From positions 1 to 21,225 of the forward strand of contig DATBFX010000046.1 in the NCBI GenBank assembly GCA_036558305.1: 21,225 nt of DNA, read 5' to 3'. This document shows positions 7,893 through 15,560 of this stretch, piece by piece. The stretch comes from DATBFX01 sp036558305 (GTDB taxonomy: Bacteria > Chloroflexota > Chloroflexia > Thermomicrobiales > UBA6265). Both the position numbers and the translations under genes were made by a program. Each line of letters begins with the position of its first letter. The stretch's first letter is position 1. The notes beneath the pieces were generated by a model. It was not told the origin of the DNA. It did no database searches and worked only from the letters and a program-made list of their open reading frames with translations.

Positions 7893-9055
7893 CCACCTCG
7901 TCCGCGAATCCGCGCATCTCCTGCATCGCGACCCACGTTCTGACGCTCGAACTCCGCGTGCCCTTCACGACGTCCTTCGGAACGTACAAGACGCTGACGC
8001 GCCCGTTCCTCGTCGTCGAAACCGAGGACGGTCGGCGGGGGTTGGGTGAGATTCCGACCTTGACCGATCCCGCCTACAAGGCCGAGGCCGACACCGCCTC
8101 CGTCCTGACCTCGCTCAAGGAGTTCGTCCTTCCGAGCGTCGCCCGCTACCAGGACGAGCACGGTCCGATCTCCGAGATTGGCGTCTTGCAAGCGAGTTAT
8201 GCCTGGATCAAGGGCGCCGTTTTCGCCAAGAGCGGCGTCGAAGCCGCGCTCTGGGACATCATCGCCCAGCGCCGGCAGCAGCCACTGTGGCAGCTCTGGG
8301 GAGGCAAGCGGCGCACGTTCCCGGTCGGCGTCAGCATCGGTGGCAAAACGATCGACGACATCCTCGCCCGCGCCGAAAACGCCGTCGGTTTGGGATACGG
8401 TCGGCTGAAGGTCAAGATCTGGCCGGGGTTCGACGTCGAGGTCGCGGAGGCGCTCCGCCAGCGCTTTCCCGACATCCTGCTCCAGGTCGACGCCAACTCG
8501 GCCTACGACATGACCAATTGGACCGCACTGAAGGAGCTCGACGCCTTCGAACTTCTCCTCATCGAGCAACCGCTTTTCGACGACGACGTCGTGTTGCACA
8601 GCGAGATCGCGCGCGAGATTCGCACCCCGATCTGCCTCGACGAGAGCATCCATTCCCTCCGTGACACCCAAACCGCGATCGCGCTCTGGCGACGCAACGA
8701 CGCGCTCGACCGCCTCATCATCAACATCAAGCCGCCGCGCGTGTCGGGGTTCGCCGAAGCGATCGCGATCGCCCAGGAATGCCAGGCCGCGGGCGTCCGC
8801 ACCTGGATCGGCGGGATGCTCGACACCGCGTGGGGCAAAGCCTGCAACCTGAATTTCAACGCCGTCGACGCCATCTCTCTCCCCGGCGACCACTTTTCGC
8901 CCAGCGGCGCCTACTTCGAGCACGACATCGTCGCGGAACCGTTGGTTGCGCCCAACGGCACGTTCACCCTCGGCGAGGGTGTTTCCACCGGCGTCACCGT
9001 CGATTGGCAGGCGTTTGAGCGATTGGGAAAGCGTGTCTTCGAACAGCGGCTCTGA
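7889..9055 (+). CDS. menC: Enolase-superfamily o-succinylbenzoate synthase / N-succinylamino-acid racemase
   Basis: A 388-residue enolase-superfamily barrel enzyme. The K-x-K acid/base pair is Lys174/Lys176 in L-K-V-K-I-W-P-G. The Mg ligands are Asp201 (Q-V-D-A-N-S), Glu226 (L-I-E-Q-P-L) and Asp251 (C-L-D-E-S-I). The second catalytic lysine is Lys281 in I-N-I-K-P-P-R-V-S-G-F. The N-terminal capping domain includes R-V-P-F-T-T-S-F-G-T. This is the NSAR/OSBS clade, whose members either make o-succinylbenzoate for menaquinone, racemise N-succinylamino acids, or do both. No other men genes lie nearby, and the coupled upstream GNAT gene argues for the racemase role. The menC symbol therefore reflects family, not proven function. 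It converges on the diol dehydratase operon. Confidence 0.88.
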   Translation: MTTSSANPRISCIATHVLTLELRVPFTTSFGTYKTLTRPFLVVETEDGRRGLGEIPTLTDPAYKAEADTASVLTSLKEFVLPSVARYQDEHGPISEIGVLQASYAWIKGAVFAKSGVEAALWDIIAQRRQQPLWQLWGGKRRTFPVGVSIGGKTIDDILARAENAVGLGYGRLKVKIWPGFDVEVAEALRQRFPDILLQVDANSAYDMTNWTALKELDAFELLLIEQPLFDDDVVLHSEIAREIRTPICLDESIHSLRDTQTAIALWRRNDALDRLIINIKPPRVSGFAEAIAIAQECQAAGVRTWIGGMLDTAWGKACNLNFNAVDAISLPGDHFSPSGAYFEHDIVAEPLVAPNGTFTLGEGVSTGVTVDWQAFERLGKRVFEQRL

Positions 9056-9085
9056 CGTGCTTGAAGGGGCGGACCGGGTTCCTTT

Positions 9086-9141
9086 TGGGCGATGTCCGCA
9101 GTCGTCGCTCGCGGCATTCGGGAAGGGCAGGCAATCGCCCA
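9086..9141. repeat. Inverted repeat between convergent operons
   Basis: TGGGCGAT at 9086-9093 and ATCGCCCA at 9134-9141 are perfect 8-base inverted arms, 40 bases apart. They lie in the 127-bp gap between the racemase gene and the reactivase small subunit. There is no downstream T-run in either direction. Neighbouring sequence (CGTCCTGTCCC) looks like degenerate intergenic repeat DNA, but I found no second copy in this window. Confidence 0.35.
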
Positions 9142-9182
9142 GAGGGCACCCGTCCTGTCCCTACGGAACTGCAAAATCTTCC

Positions 9183-9530
9183 TCACCGTTGTGCAATCTT
9201 CGACCGTAGTCGCCGCCCCAGGACCAACCTCGCGGCGTCTCCGCCCGCGACCCGCGCGGCATGTGCGTCTGCGTTTCGGATGAGAACGACCGGCGGGTTG
9301 TCGCCCAATCGGTGCTCATGCACGGCGATCGATGCGCGAAAGTCGATCCCGCTCCCGACGAAGAGATCGGATCGTGCTGCGGCGTCTCGGGCGAGATGAA
9401 CCGCGTCACCTTCTTTTCGCTGGAATGCGACCGGAACTCCCTCTTCTTCGCAGCCCCGGAGAAACGCTTCGACCAGGGACGTTGGCGCGCCAGGGCTCAC
9501 CGCCAGGCAGATCGACGGCGGCGCGACCAC
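9183..9530 (-). CDS. pduH: Diol/glycerol dehydratase reactivase, small subunit
   Basis: A 115-residue protein on the minus strand, the length of PduH/DdrB/GdrB. Visible family features are an R-G-C-E-E-E-G-V-P-V segment near the N-terminus, then A-R-D-A-A-A-R-S-D-L-F-V-G-S-G-I-D, A-V-H-E-H-R-L and a final A-A-R-L-V-L-G-R. The small subunit pairs with the large subunit to release damaged cobalamin from the inactivated dehydratase. It starts with GTG at 9530-9528, six bases after the TAA of the large subunit, so the two are probably translated together. It is the last gene of the operon. The symbol is by similarity. Confidence 0.82.
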   Translation of the reverse strand: MVAPPSICLAVSPGAPTSLVEAFLRGCEEEGVPVAFQRKEGDAVHLARDAAARSDLFVGSGIDFRASIAVHEHRLGDNPPVVLIRNADAHAARVAGGDAARLVLGRRLRSKIAQR

Positions 9531-9536
9531 GGACGC

Positions 9537-11363
9537 TTACCTCAAATCGGCGGTCGCGCCGAGGACGAGCCCCGTGGCGACCGCGTTGCGCGGCCCTTCC
9601 GTGCCGCGAACGTTGGCCGTGCCGACGACGATTCCGTGCTCGGCAAATCGGGCCGCCAGGAGCGACGGGATCTCGAAGTCGAGCGCGGACCCGCCGATCA
9701 GCGCGACGAACCCGACCGACCGGGGGTTCCCGCCCGTTGCCAGCACGCGCAGGGCGCGTTCCGCGTTGGCAACGAAGACACGCTCCTTCGCCCGCCGGCG
9801 GCTCTCGACGATGCGCTCGACCGCAAGATCGGCGGGAACCGCGACGTAGCCGCTGTGGCCGACGACGACCGCCCGACCGAGCACCTGCCCAGACAGCGGC
9901 TCGGCAACGAACTGGAGCGAGCGGTCCTCGTGACGCAGGGAAAAAAGACTCTCCACGTGGGCGACCCGATGCCGCTTCAGGTCCTCGCGCGGCGCGTCGT
10001 CGACGGCGAGCTCGTCGCCGAGGACGAGATTGACCATCGCCCCGCCGCCGGCGAGATGCACCACCTCGACGCGGCCGTCCATGTCGATGCGGGCCGCATT
10101 CGTCGATCCGGAGCCGAGATCGAGCACCACGAGCGGTTTGCCCGTTCCGGGTGTCGTCAGCGCGCCGAGGAGACCGGCTTCCGCCTCGCTGCCCCCGGAT
10201 TCGACCCGAACTCCCAGCTCGGCCGTGAGCGCCTCGACGAGTCGCGCCGAGACCGAGGCATCCGCTTCGACCATTGCCGCGAGGGCAACGGCGCGTTCGG
10301 GAGCGACCTCCTGGCTCAGGCCACCGGCGACCGGTTGCGGAATCTGGAGATCGACCGCCAGCAGGTCACGCACGTCGATCGCCGCGTCCGGTCGAGACGT
10401 CGCTTCGCCCAGCCGCTGCTTGAGCTCCGCGAACATCGCGCCCGCGACCGTTCCCGCGTCTCCCGTGACGTCCCGCAATTCGCCAACACGGGCGCGAGCG
10501 GCCATCACCGCCGCGGCTGCCTCCGCCAGGTCGATGCGACTGGTTCCTCGGCTACCCGTCATCGTGATTGCACCGGCACGGATGCGACGCTCGCGAACCG
10601 CGGCATCCGGCGTGCGAATCACGACCGCCGAGCGCAGTCCCGCCAGCGCCCTCGCCGCCGGCGCCAGCCGCGCCGTCGTCTTCGCATCGAGCCCGAAGAT
10701 CGTCGCGATGCCGTAGGGATTGGAGAGGGTTCGGATCGTCGCGCCGGTCGGAGCGACCTCGATCGCCGCGCGCTGGCCGAGGGGTATCGCCTCGATTGCC
10801 GCCACTTCGTCGACGATCGGGATCGGATCGCCCGGAATGCGGTTGGCGATGAGAACGCCGTCGTCGGCCTGGACGATCGCACCGGCGACGGCGACGCCAG
10901 CCGCCCTCGCCGCCGCGATCAGCGTTGCCGCCTCGTCGAAGGGAACCGACGACGGCACCACGGCGATGAGCGGTTCGTCATGCCGGTCGCGCAGCGCGCT
11001 TACCGGCACCGTGGTGCCGACTCCCAGCCCCGATCCCCCGGGTGTCTCCGGGTTGTGGCCGACCAGGGTGGAGTCGGTCAGGACCGTTTCGGTGATCGCT
11101 TGCATCGCCACGCCGGCGACGACCGGCGCCGCTTCGTTGAGGCGGACGACCGAGATGTCTTCGAGGTTGCGTCCCACCGTGGCGCAGGCGGAGAGCAGCG
11201 CCGTCCGGATACCGGGAACGTTGGCCACGGTGCCCTTGATCCCGGTCGTCCGCACCAGTGCCGAGGCGAGGAAGCGCGGAGGGAGACGGCGGTCGAACTC
11301 CGCCAGCGCGACCTCGGTTGTCTGGTTTCCGACGTCAACCCCGGCGAGGAGCATCCCGCTCAC
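9537..11363 (-). CDS. pduG: Diol/glycerol dehydratase reactivase, large ATPase subunit
   Basis: A 608-residue molecular chaperone-like ATPase that swaps inactivated cobalamin out of the B12-dependent dehydratase. The actin-like ATPase motifs are visible: G-V-D-V-G-N-Q-T-T-E-V-A-L-A at the N-terminus, and D-L-G-S-G-S-T-N-A-A-R-I-D with I-G-G-S-A-L-D-F near the end. The internal G-I-K-G-T-V-x-N-x-x-G and V-V-R-L-N-E-A-A-P-V segments are typical of PduG/DdrA. Length matches the family (about 610). I chose GTG at 11363, which overlaps the Nudix stop as GTGA. An ATG three codons later (11354) is an alternative. Confidence 0.93.
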   Translation of the reverse strand: MSGMLLAGVDVGNQTTEVALAEFDRRLPPRFLASALVRTTGIKGTVANVPGIRTALLSACATVGRNLEDISVVRLNEAAPVVAGVAMQAITETVLTDSTLVGHNPETPGGSGLGVGTTVPVSALRDRHDEPLIAVVPSSVPFDEAATLIAAARAAGVAVAGAIVQADDGVLIANRIPGDPIPIVDEVAAIEAIPLGQRAAIEVAPTGATIRTLSNPYGIATIFGLDAKTTARLAPAARALAGLRSAVVIRTPDAAVRERRIRAGAITMTGSRGTSRIDLAEAAAAVMAARARVGELRDVTGDAGTVAGAMFAELKQRLGEATSRPDAAIDVRDLLAVDLQIPQPVAGGLSQEVAPERAVALAAMVEADASVSARLVEALTAELGVRVESGGSEAEAGLLGALTTPGTGKPLVVLDLGSGSTNAARIDMDGRVEVVHLAGGGAMVNLVLGDELAVDDAPREDLKRHRVAHVESLFSLRHEDRSLQFVAEPLSGQVLGRAVVVGHSGYVAVPADLAVERIVESRRRAKERVFVANAERALRVLATGGNPRSVGFVALIGGSALDFEIPSLLAARFAEHGIVVGTANVRGTEGPRNAVATGLVLGATADLR

Positions 11364-11785
11364 GATCCCGATCGATCGTCCGAGCCGTCGCCCGGTCGGG
11401 CGGCCACCAGCGCGGCGACGTGCGCGGGAAACAGGGGAAGCGAGTGGACCTGGGAGAGGGGAATCCAGACCGCCCGGTAGGAGCCGGAGGGCGAGTCGTC
11501 CGTCGCGGCCAACTCGGCCCCGCGACCCGTGCCGAGTTCGCCGCCGACGACCCTGGCGGCAAAGAACGCGTTGGGTTCGCCTTCGAAGACGTCTTCGGCA
11601 AGCAGTTCGCCGACCTCGACCCGCAGCCCCAGTTCTTCCTCCGCCTCCCGGCGCGCCGCTTCGCGCAGCGATTCGCCCGGTTCGGCCCCGCCTCCTGGAA
11701 AAACGTAGTAGGTTCGCCCGTGACGCCGCCGCTCGATCAACGCGATTGCACCGTCCTCGACGATCACCGCCCTCCCCCGCGCCAT
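11360..11785 (-). CDS. Nudix hydrolase encoded inside the dehydratase operon
   Basis: A 141-residue protein with an exact Nudix box (G-x5-E-x7-R-E-x-x-E-E-x-G) that starts at the second glycine of P-G-G-G-A-E-P-G-E-S. Nudix enzymes cleave nucleoside diphosphates linked to another group; the glutamates of R-E-x-x-E-E bind Mg. The N-terminal A-R-G-R-A-V-I-V-E-D-G-A-I-A-L-I-E-R-R-R is the usual first strand. The ATG overlaps the stop of the small dehydratase subunit by one base (TGATG). Its own TGA overlaps the GTG of the reactivase. It is therefore locked into the operon on both sides, which is unusual for a pdu-type cluster. The substrate is unknown. Confidence 0.9.
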   Translation of the reverse strand: MARGRAVIVEDGAIALIERRRHGRTYYVFPGGGAEPGESLREAARREAEEELGLRVEVGELLAEDVFEGEPNAFFAARVVGGELGTGRGAELAATDDSPSGSYRAVWIPLSQVHSLPLFPAHVAALVAARPGDGSDDRSGS

Positions 11786-12225
11786 CAGGACCCCTGGTCC
11801 GCCGGACCGAGACCGCGACGGGCATAGGCGACGGCCGCTTCTCGGACGAGGGACGCGGTCATCGGCGCCTGGTAGGTCGCGTCGAGTTCGGTGGCGATTC
11901 GCTCCAACTCTTCGGGCGTCGAACGCCCCGGTCGCAGGGCTTCGTAGATTGCCAGCAGCCGCTCGTCGGGGACTCGGGTCAACTCGGCGGCGCGCCGGAA
12001 GTTTGGCACCAGCGCCGGCCATCCCGACGCCTCGGCCACCGCCGCCTGCCGTTCCAGCGCCTCCGCCGTGATCCGGAGATCGGCGCCGCCGATCTCGCCC
12101 GCGATCACCGCATCCAGGGTCACCGCCGCCAGCGGTTTTCCGGTGGCCGTCCGGATCAGATCGGGTCTCCGCTCGCCGGTCGGGTAGTCCGCGGCCGGGT
12201 CGAATCGCGTGTTACCGGTGGACAT
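11785..12225 (-). CDS. pduE: Diol/glycerol dehydratase, small subunit
   Basis: A 146-residue gamma subunit of the adenosylcobalamin-dependent dehydratase. Motifs in order are D-Y-P-T-G-E-R-R-P-D-L-I, T-A-T-G-K-P-L, G-G-A-D-L-R-I-T-A-E-A-L-E-R-Q-A, N-F-R-R-A-A-E-L, I-Y-E-A-L-R-P-G-R-S-T and V-R-E-A-A-V-A-Y. It is shorter than the roughly 170-residue enterobacterial subunits because it lacks their N-terminal extension, which aids encapsulation in microcompartments. The ATG at 12225 lies inside the end of the fused subunit gene (14-base overlap), which implies translational coupling. Confidence 0.93.
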   Translation of the reverse strand: MSTGNTRFDPAADYPTGERRPDLIRTATGKPLAAVTLDAVIAGEIGGADLRITAEALERQAAVAEASGWPALVPNFRRAAELTRVPDERLLAIYEALRPGRSTPEELERIATELDATYQAPMTASLVREAAVAYARRGLGPADQGS

Positions 12226-14539
12226 AGGGTGGCTCCGTGTGGTCGTGCCGAGGGGCGAGTTCCCAGGAGACGGTCAGTTCAACCGGAGGAGTGCCTGGTG
12301 CGGTCAGGCGGGTTTCGATCAGGTGGAGTGCCGCCGCTTTGGTGTGGTACCGCGGTTCGATCGCCTGTCCGAGGTGATCGACCAGGATCGGTTCCGGATG
12401 ATCTCCCCGCGCGTAGCGCGCGGCGTTGCGGCCGATCCGCCGGTAGTGCTCGGGCGTCATCAGCGGTGCCACCGAAAAGAGTTCGAGGTTCGAAAGCGGC
12501 GCCAGTGCGCGGTGGTGGATGACCGTCGTGCCCTTCGATTGGATACCGACGCCGATCCCCGAACCGCTCAATTTCGCCGCCGCCTGCGCGACAAACGCGA
12601 CGTCCGAGGTGTGCCGGATGCGGACCAGGCGGACCGGCGCTCCCTCCTCCTCCAACCCCGCCAGGAGCTCCTTGAGCACCCGTCCGTGATCGATTCCTGC
12701 CAGTGTGCGGTCCAACTCCCCGCCGAAGGCGGCGCCGAGACCGATCACGACCTCACCGGGTAGCACCCCTGGCTCGGCGGCAGCGCACGGGCGAAGCGAG
12801 AAGGGAACCGCCGGCCAGCGCAACTCGACCACCGGCGCCTGGCGTGGGTCGACGGCCTGCCGAATCGCCGCGAGCTCGGCGCGACGATCGCCTGCAACGC
12901 GGTAGCCCGTGCCCGGTCCGCGGTAGTCGTTGGCGTCGTTGACGGCGCTGACGACGCGGAAGTCGCGGTCCAAAATCGCCGCGGTCTGAAGGTAGTCGCC
13001 GCTCAACCGCTGTTTCAACATCGCCAACACGCGCTCGGCGATGTCGAGGTAGCCACGGCTCGCGAGGGCGCGCACGAGGTCGACGCCGGTGATCCCGCGC
13101 TCCAGAATCGCATCCGACGCCCGCGCGTTGGCGACGCCGGACGTCTCGGGAATCTCGTAGCTGCCGTGGGCGAACGTCGCTCCCTGCACAACCTCCTCGG
13201 CGATCGGGGGCAAACCCAGTTCCTCGAAGACATCCCGGACGGCACAGGCGGCACGGTAGCGCGCGGCCAGGACGGCCTCCTCCGTGTACGGCGTCAAGCC
13301 GCCGTCGACGTCGAAGTCGCGCTGAAGCACCAGCCAGTCGTCGAGGTCGTCGGCGTTCCAGTTCGACGGCCCGAACATGTTGTCGTAACGGGGAATCGAC
13401 CCGAAGCCGGAGCAGACGAAGTCCGTTCCCGCGAAGAACTGCGGCATCGTCCTGGCGGTCCGGCGGGCCTCCGACTCCGAGAACATCGCGTCGTTGCCGC
13501 TCGCGACCTCCAATCCCCAGAGCATCGCCAGCACGTTTTCCGCCATCAACTCGCGGGCGCCGCCGGGGACGGAGCCGGCGATCGCCACCCCGTCCACTCC
13601 ACCGTTCTGGACCCCTTGCACACCCGTGCCGCGCGTCATCGCCAGGCACCGCGCTTCCAGATAGAGCATGGAGCGCCCTTCGGCGTGCGCCATCAGGACC
13701 TCGACGCCCGAACCCGAGGTGAAGCGCAACTTGAGACCGCACGACGTGTAGGCAGCCGCCAGAAACGCCTTCGACCAGGGTGTGTCGTCGCCGTCGAGGA
13801 AAACGTCCTCGGTCCCGTAGTTCGAGACCGTCTCGGCGTAGGTCGTCAGCCCGCGCAGACCGAGTGTCAACTCGGTCGCCTCTTCGACCGAGCACTGCGC
13901 GAGCGCGCCGCCGACAACCGTCTGCGATCCGACGAGCAGTGCCAGCGCGTTGGACGCCGCCGCCCGCGCCACGGCGACCGTCGTCTCGACCTCCCGGAAC
14001 CCGGCCAGCGTCGCGGTCGCCGCATCGGCGGCGATCAACGCCGGATCGTCTTTGGCATTCGTCACGTGCGCCTGGTTGGACGGGGTGCGACGGGCCCGCA
14101 GTTTCTGCGCGGCCATCATCAACTCGACGATGTTGAGGTGATTGAGGACGTCGACCACCCGTGCCGGTGTCATGCCTGCGGCGAGCCGTCGCAGATCCGC
14201 CGCCGGCACGCCGGGATCGACGAGCCGGCGGGCGAATTCGAGCGCCGGGATTGCCATCGCTTCGGTAGCAACGGCACGATCGATCGCATGGTCGGCGATG
14301 AAGAGGTCGATGAGATCGAACGATGCACGGCCGCGCCCGTCGAGTTCGACGACGACTCCCTCCTCGATGCGCAGACTTGCCTGGGGATCGCCGTCGGAAC
14401 GCATCGCCGCGAACCCGAGTTCGGGCGCCTCGTGGACGAATCCATCGAGATTGACCGGTCGCTCGTCCAGGGCGCGAAAGCGTCCCGAGCGGACCGGTGG
14501 TGCGTCGCCCCAGTTGGCCTCGTCGCGGGAGTTCGACAT
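12212..14539 (-). CDS. pduCD: Fused large+medium subunit of B12-dependent diol/glycerol dehydratase
   Basis: A 775-residue protein. Residues 1 to about 560 are the alpha barrel subunit: the substrate/cofactor histidine is His158 in N-Q-A-H-V-T-N. By alignment with the Klebsiella enzyme, Glu185 (E-T-T-V), Glu236 (Y-A-E-T-V-S), Gln311 (V-Q-N-G) and Asp350 (A-S-G-N-D) are retained, as is the serine of C-S-G-F. It ends with N-D-Y-R-G-P-G-T-G-Y-R. A Pro/Ala-rich linker of about 30 residues leads to residues 594-775, the beta (medium) subunit: V-V-I-G-L-G-A-A-F-G, H-T-S-D-V-A-F-V-A, S-G-S-G-I-G-V-G-I-Q-S-K-G-T-T-V-I-H, P-L-S-N-L-E-L-F and G-R-N-A-A-R-Y-A. The enzyme dehydrates 1,2-propanediol or glycerol to the aldehyde by a radical mechanism. 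The start fits the usual alpha-subunit N-terminus. Which diol is used cannot be told. Confidence 0.95.
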   Translation of the reverse strand: MSNSRDEANWGDAPPVRSGRFRALDERPVNLDGFVHEAPELGFAAMRSDGDPQASLRIEEGVVVELDGRGRASFDLIDLFIADHAIDRAVATEAMAIPALEFARRLVDPGVPAADLRRLAAGMTPARVVDVLNHLNIVELMMAAQKLRARRTPSNQAHVTNAKDDPALIAADAATATLAGFREVETTVAVARAAASNALALLVGSQTVVGGALAQCSVEEATELTLGLRGLTTYAETVSNYGTEDVFLDGDDTPWSKAFLAAAYTSCGLKLRFTSGSGVEVLMAHAEGRSMLYLEARCLAMTRGTGVQGVQNGGVDGVAIAGSVPGGARELMAENVLAMLWGLEVASGNDAMFSESEARRTARTMPQFFAGTDFVCSGFGSIPRYDNMFGPSNWNADDLDDWLVLQRDFDVDGGLTPYTEEAVLAARYRAACAVRDVFEELGLPPIAEEVVQGATFAHGSYEIPETSGVANARASDAILERGITGVDLVRALASRGYLDIAERVLAMLKQRLSGDYLQTAAILDRDFRVVSAVNDANDYRGPGTGYRVAGDRRAELAAIRQAVDPRQAPVVELRWPAVPFSLRPCAAAEPGVLPGEVVIGLGAAFGGELDRTLAGIDHGRVLKELLAGLEEEGAPVRLVRIRHTSDVAFVAQAAAKLSGSGIGVGIQSKGTTVIHHRALAPLSNLELFSVAPLMTPEHYRRIGRNAARYARGDHPEPILVDHLGQAIEPRYHTKAAALHLIETRLTAPGTPPVELTVSWELAPRHDHTEPPYVHR

Positions 14540-14587
14540 TTGGTGCCCTGTGCGGGCGTTCACCGGCCGATCGGGTGCCTCCCGCGC

Positions 14588-14616
14588 ATGATAGGAGAGA
14601 CGCCGCAGGTCGTCAT
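14588..14616 (-). promoter_or_regulatory. Promoter of the dehydratase operon
   Basis: On the minus strand, ATGACG (14616-14611) and TATCAT (14593-14588) are separated by exactly 17 bases. They match four and five of six consensus bases. Transcription would start near 14581, about 40 bases before the fused subunit gene. The -35 element overlaps the last bases of the upstream flavoprotein gene. An 8-base palindrome CCGATCGG lies between the promoter and the start codon. Confidence 0.45.
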
Positions 14617-15092
14617 CCGCCTGCTTCGCCGGTCGGCGTACCGGGCTCGTCGGGCACTTCAAAGCGGCCCGACTTCGCGGTGAGGCGAATCCGGTAGACG
14701 ATCGTCGGCGGGTCGAGGAAGGGGCGCTTTGCTGGGTCCGGGTAGATGATCGCCAGCGCGCGTTCGCGTGCCGCTGGATTGTCCAACTCCTCGTAGATTC
14801 CCTCGGCAATGACGCTGCGCCAGCGGTCCGACGCCTCGGCCTCGTCGACCTCGACGCTGACCAGCGGTTGGGCGCGCATCATCCGGATTTTGCGTCCGAC
14901 GCCGCTGTGGGCATAGATAGCCTCGCCGTCGTAGCCGTAGGCGAGCGGTACCACGTACGGGCGGCCGTCACCGCCGTCGATCCCGTGGGCGCAGCAGGCG
15001 ATCCGACCGACGATCGCCGACCGCAGGAGGTGCTCGATCTCGTCTGGGGGCAACTCGTCGATTCGGCCCACGGGCGCCTTCGCTTTCGCCAC
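14613..15092 (-). CDS. Pyridoxamine 5'-phosphate oxidase-like flavoprotein (split-barrel, NimA-type)
   Basis: A 159-residue protein of the PPOX-like split-barrel family. It has the ordered features I-V-G-R-I-A-C-C, P-Y-V-V-P-L-A-Y-G-Y-D-G-E-A-I-Y-A-H-S, G-x-K-I-R-M-M and P-L-V-S-V-E-V-D, followed by W-R-S-V-I-A-E-G. These are the FMN-binding strands of small reductases such as the nitroimidazole-resistance (Nim) proteins. Substrate is not predictable. I used the GTG at 15092, but its ribosome-binding site is poor. A GTG at 15071 would remove seven residues. The gene lies 73 bp upstream of the dehydratase operon on the same strand and may feed into it by read-through. Confidence 0.8.
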   Translation of the reverse strand: MAKAKAPVGRIDELPPDEIEHLLRSAIVGRIACCAHGIDGGDGRPYVVPLAYGYDGEAIYAHSGVGRKIRMMRAQPLVSVEVDEAEASDRWRSVIAEGIYEELDNPAARERALAIIYPDPAKRPFLDPPTIVYRIRLTAKSGRFEVPDEPGTPTGEAGG

Positions 15093-15192
15093 ACCGCGTC
15101 GTGTTCCCGATCATCTCGCAGGTCCACGTGATCGGCAAGGGTTCTGCCATAGATCAGCGCCGCTGTACCCCGTCCAGAGTAGTTCGTGGTGG

Positions 15193-15221
15193 TTGACGTG
15201 AGGAACGATGCTCGGCATCAT
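15193..15221 (+). promoter_or_regulatory. Promoter of the decayed regulator fragment
   Basis: TTGACG (15193-15198) and CATCAT (15216-15221) are spaced by 17 bases and match five and four of six consensus bases. They lie about 35 bases before the ATG at 15254. The promoter may have outlived the gene it served. Confidence 0.4.
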
Positions 15222-15253
15222 GCGTCCACGTGCCGCTTTGGACAGGAGCCGCC

Positions 15254-15558
15254 ATGGCGGACCCGATGCCCACCGTTCGCCCCCGCCCCCGGCCCGTCCC
15301 GCTGCCGCCGCCGGGGACCGGAGACTGGCGCCCGCCGCGCCTCCCGGTGCCGCCCACGCCGTTCTTCGGCCGGGAACACGACGTCGAAGCCGCTGTGACC
15401 TTGCTGGGTCAGCCGGCGTTCGCCTGCTCACCCTGACCGGGCCGGGCGACGTCGGCAAGACTCGCCTGGCCCTGGAGGTGGCACGGCGCGCGGACCCGGC
15501 CTTCGCCGACGGTGCGGCGTTCGTCGACCTGGCACCGGTGCGGGACCCCGCCCGCGGC
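15254..15558 (+). pseudogene. Fragment of LuxR/AfsR-type NTPase regulator, frameshifted and truncated
   Basis: ATG at 15254 has AGGAG five bases upstream and begins a Pro/Arg-rich N-terminus. P-R-L-P-V-P-P-T-P-F-F-G-R-E follows, the usual entry to the NTPase domain of large LuxR-family transcription factors. That frame stops at 15434-15436. The homology resumes in the +1 frame near 15410 as G-V-R-L-L-T-L-T-G-P-G-D-V-G-K-T-R-L-A-L-E-V-A-R-R (Walker A intact) and F-V-D-L-A-P-V-R-D-P. It ends abruptly near 15556. The rest of the NTPase, the TPR region and the HTH domain are gone, so this is about 100 residues of a protein that usually has 700 or more. Confidence 0.85.
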
Positions 15559-15560
15559 TG

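Noticed and set aside
9261..11480. Plus-strand open frame of 739 codons across the reactivase genes
   Set aside because: It is the shadow of pduG and pduH, which have clear motifs. The translation is Arg-rich with no family likeness.
13166..14683. Plus-strand open frame of 505 codons opposite the fused dehydratase
   Set aside because: It is the shadow of a strongly conserved gene with catalytic residues in place on the other strand.
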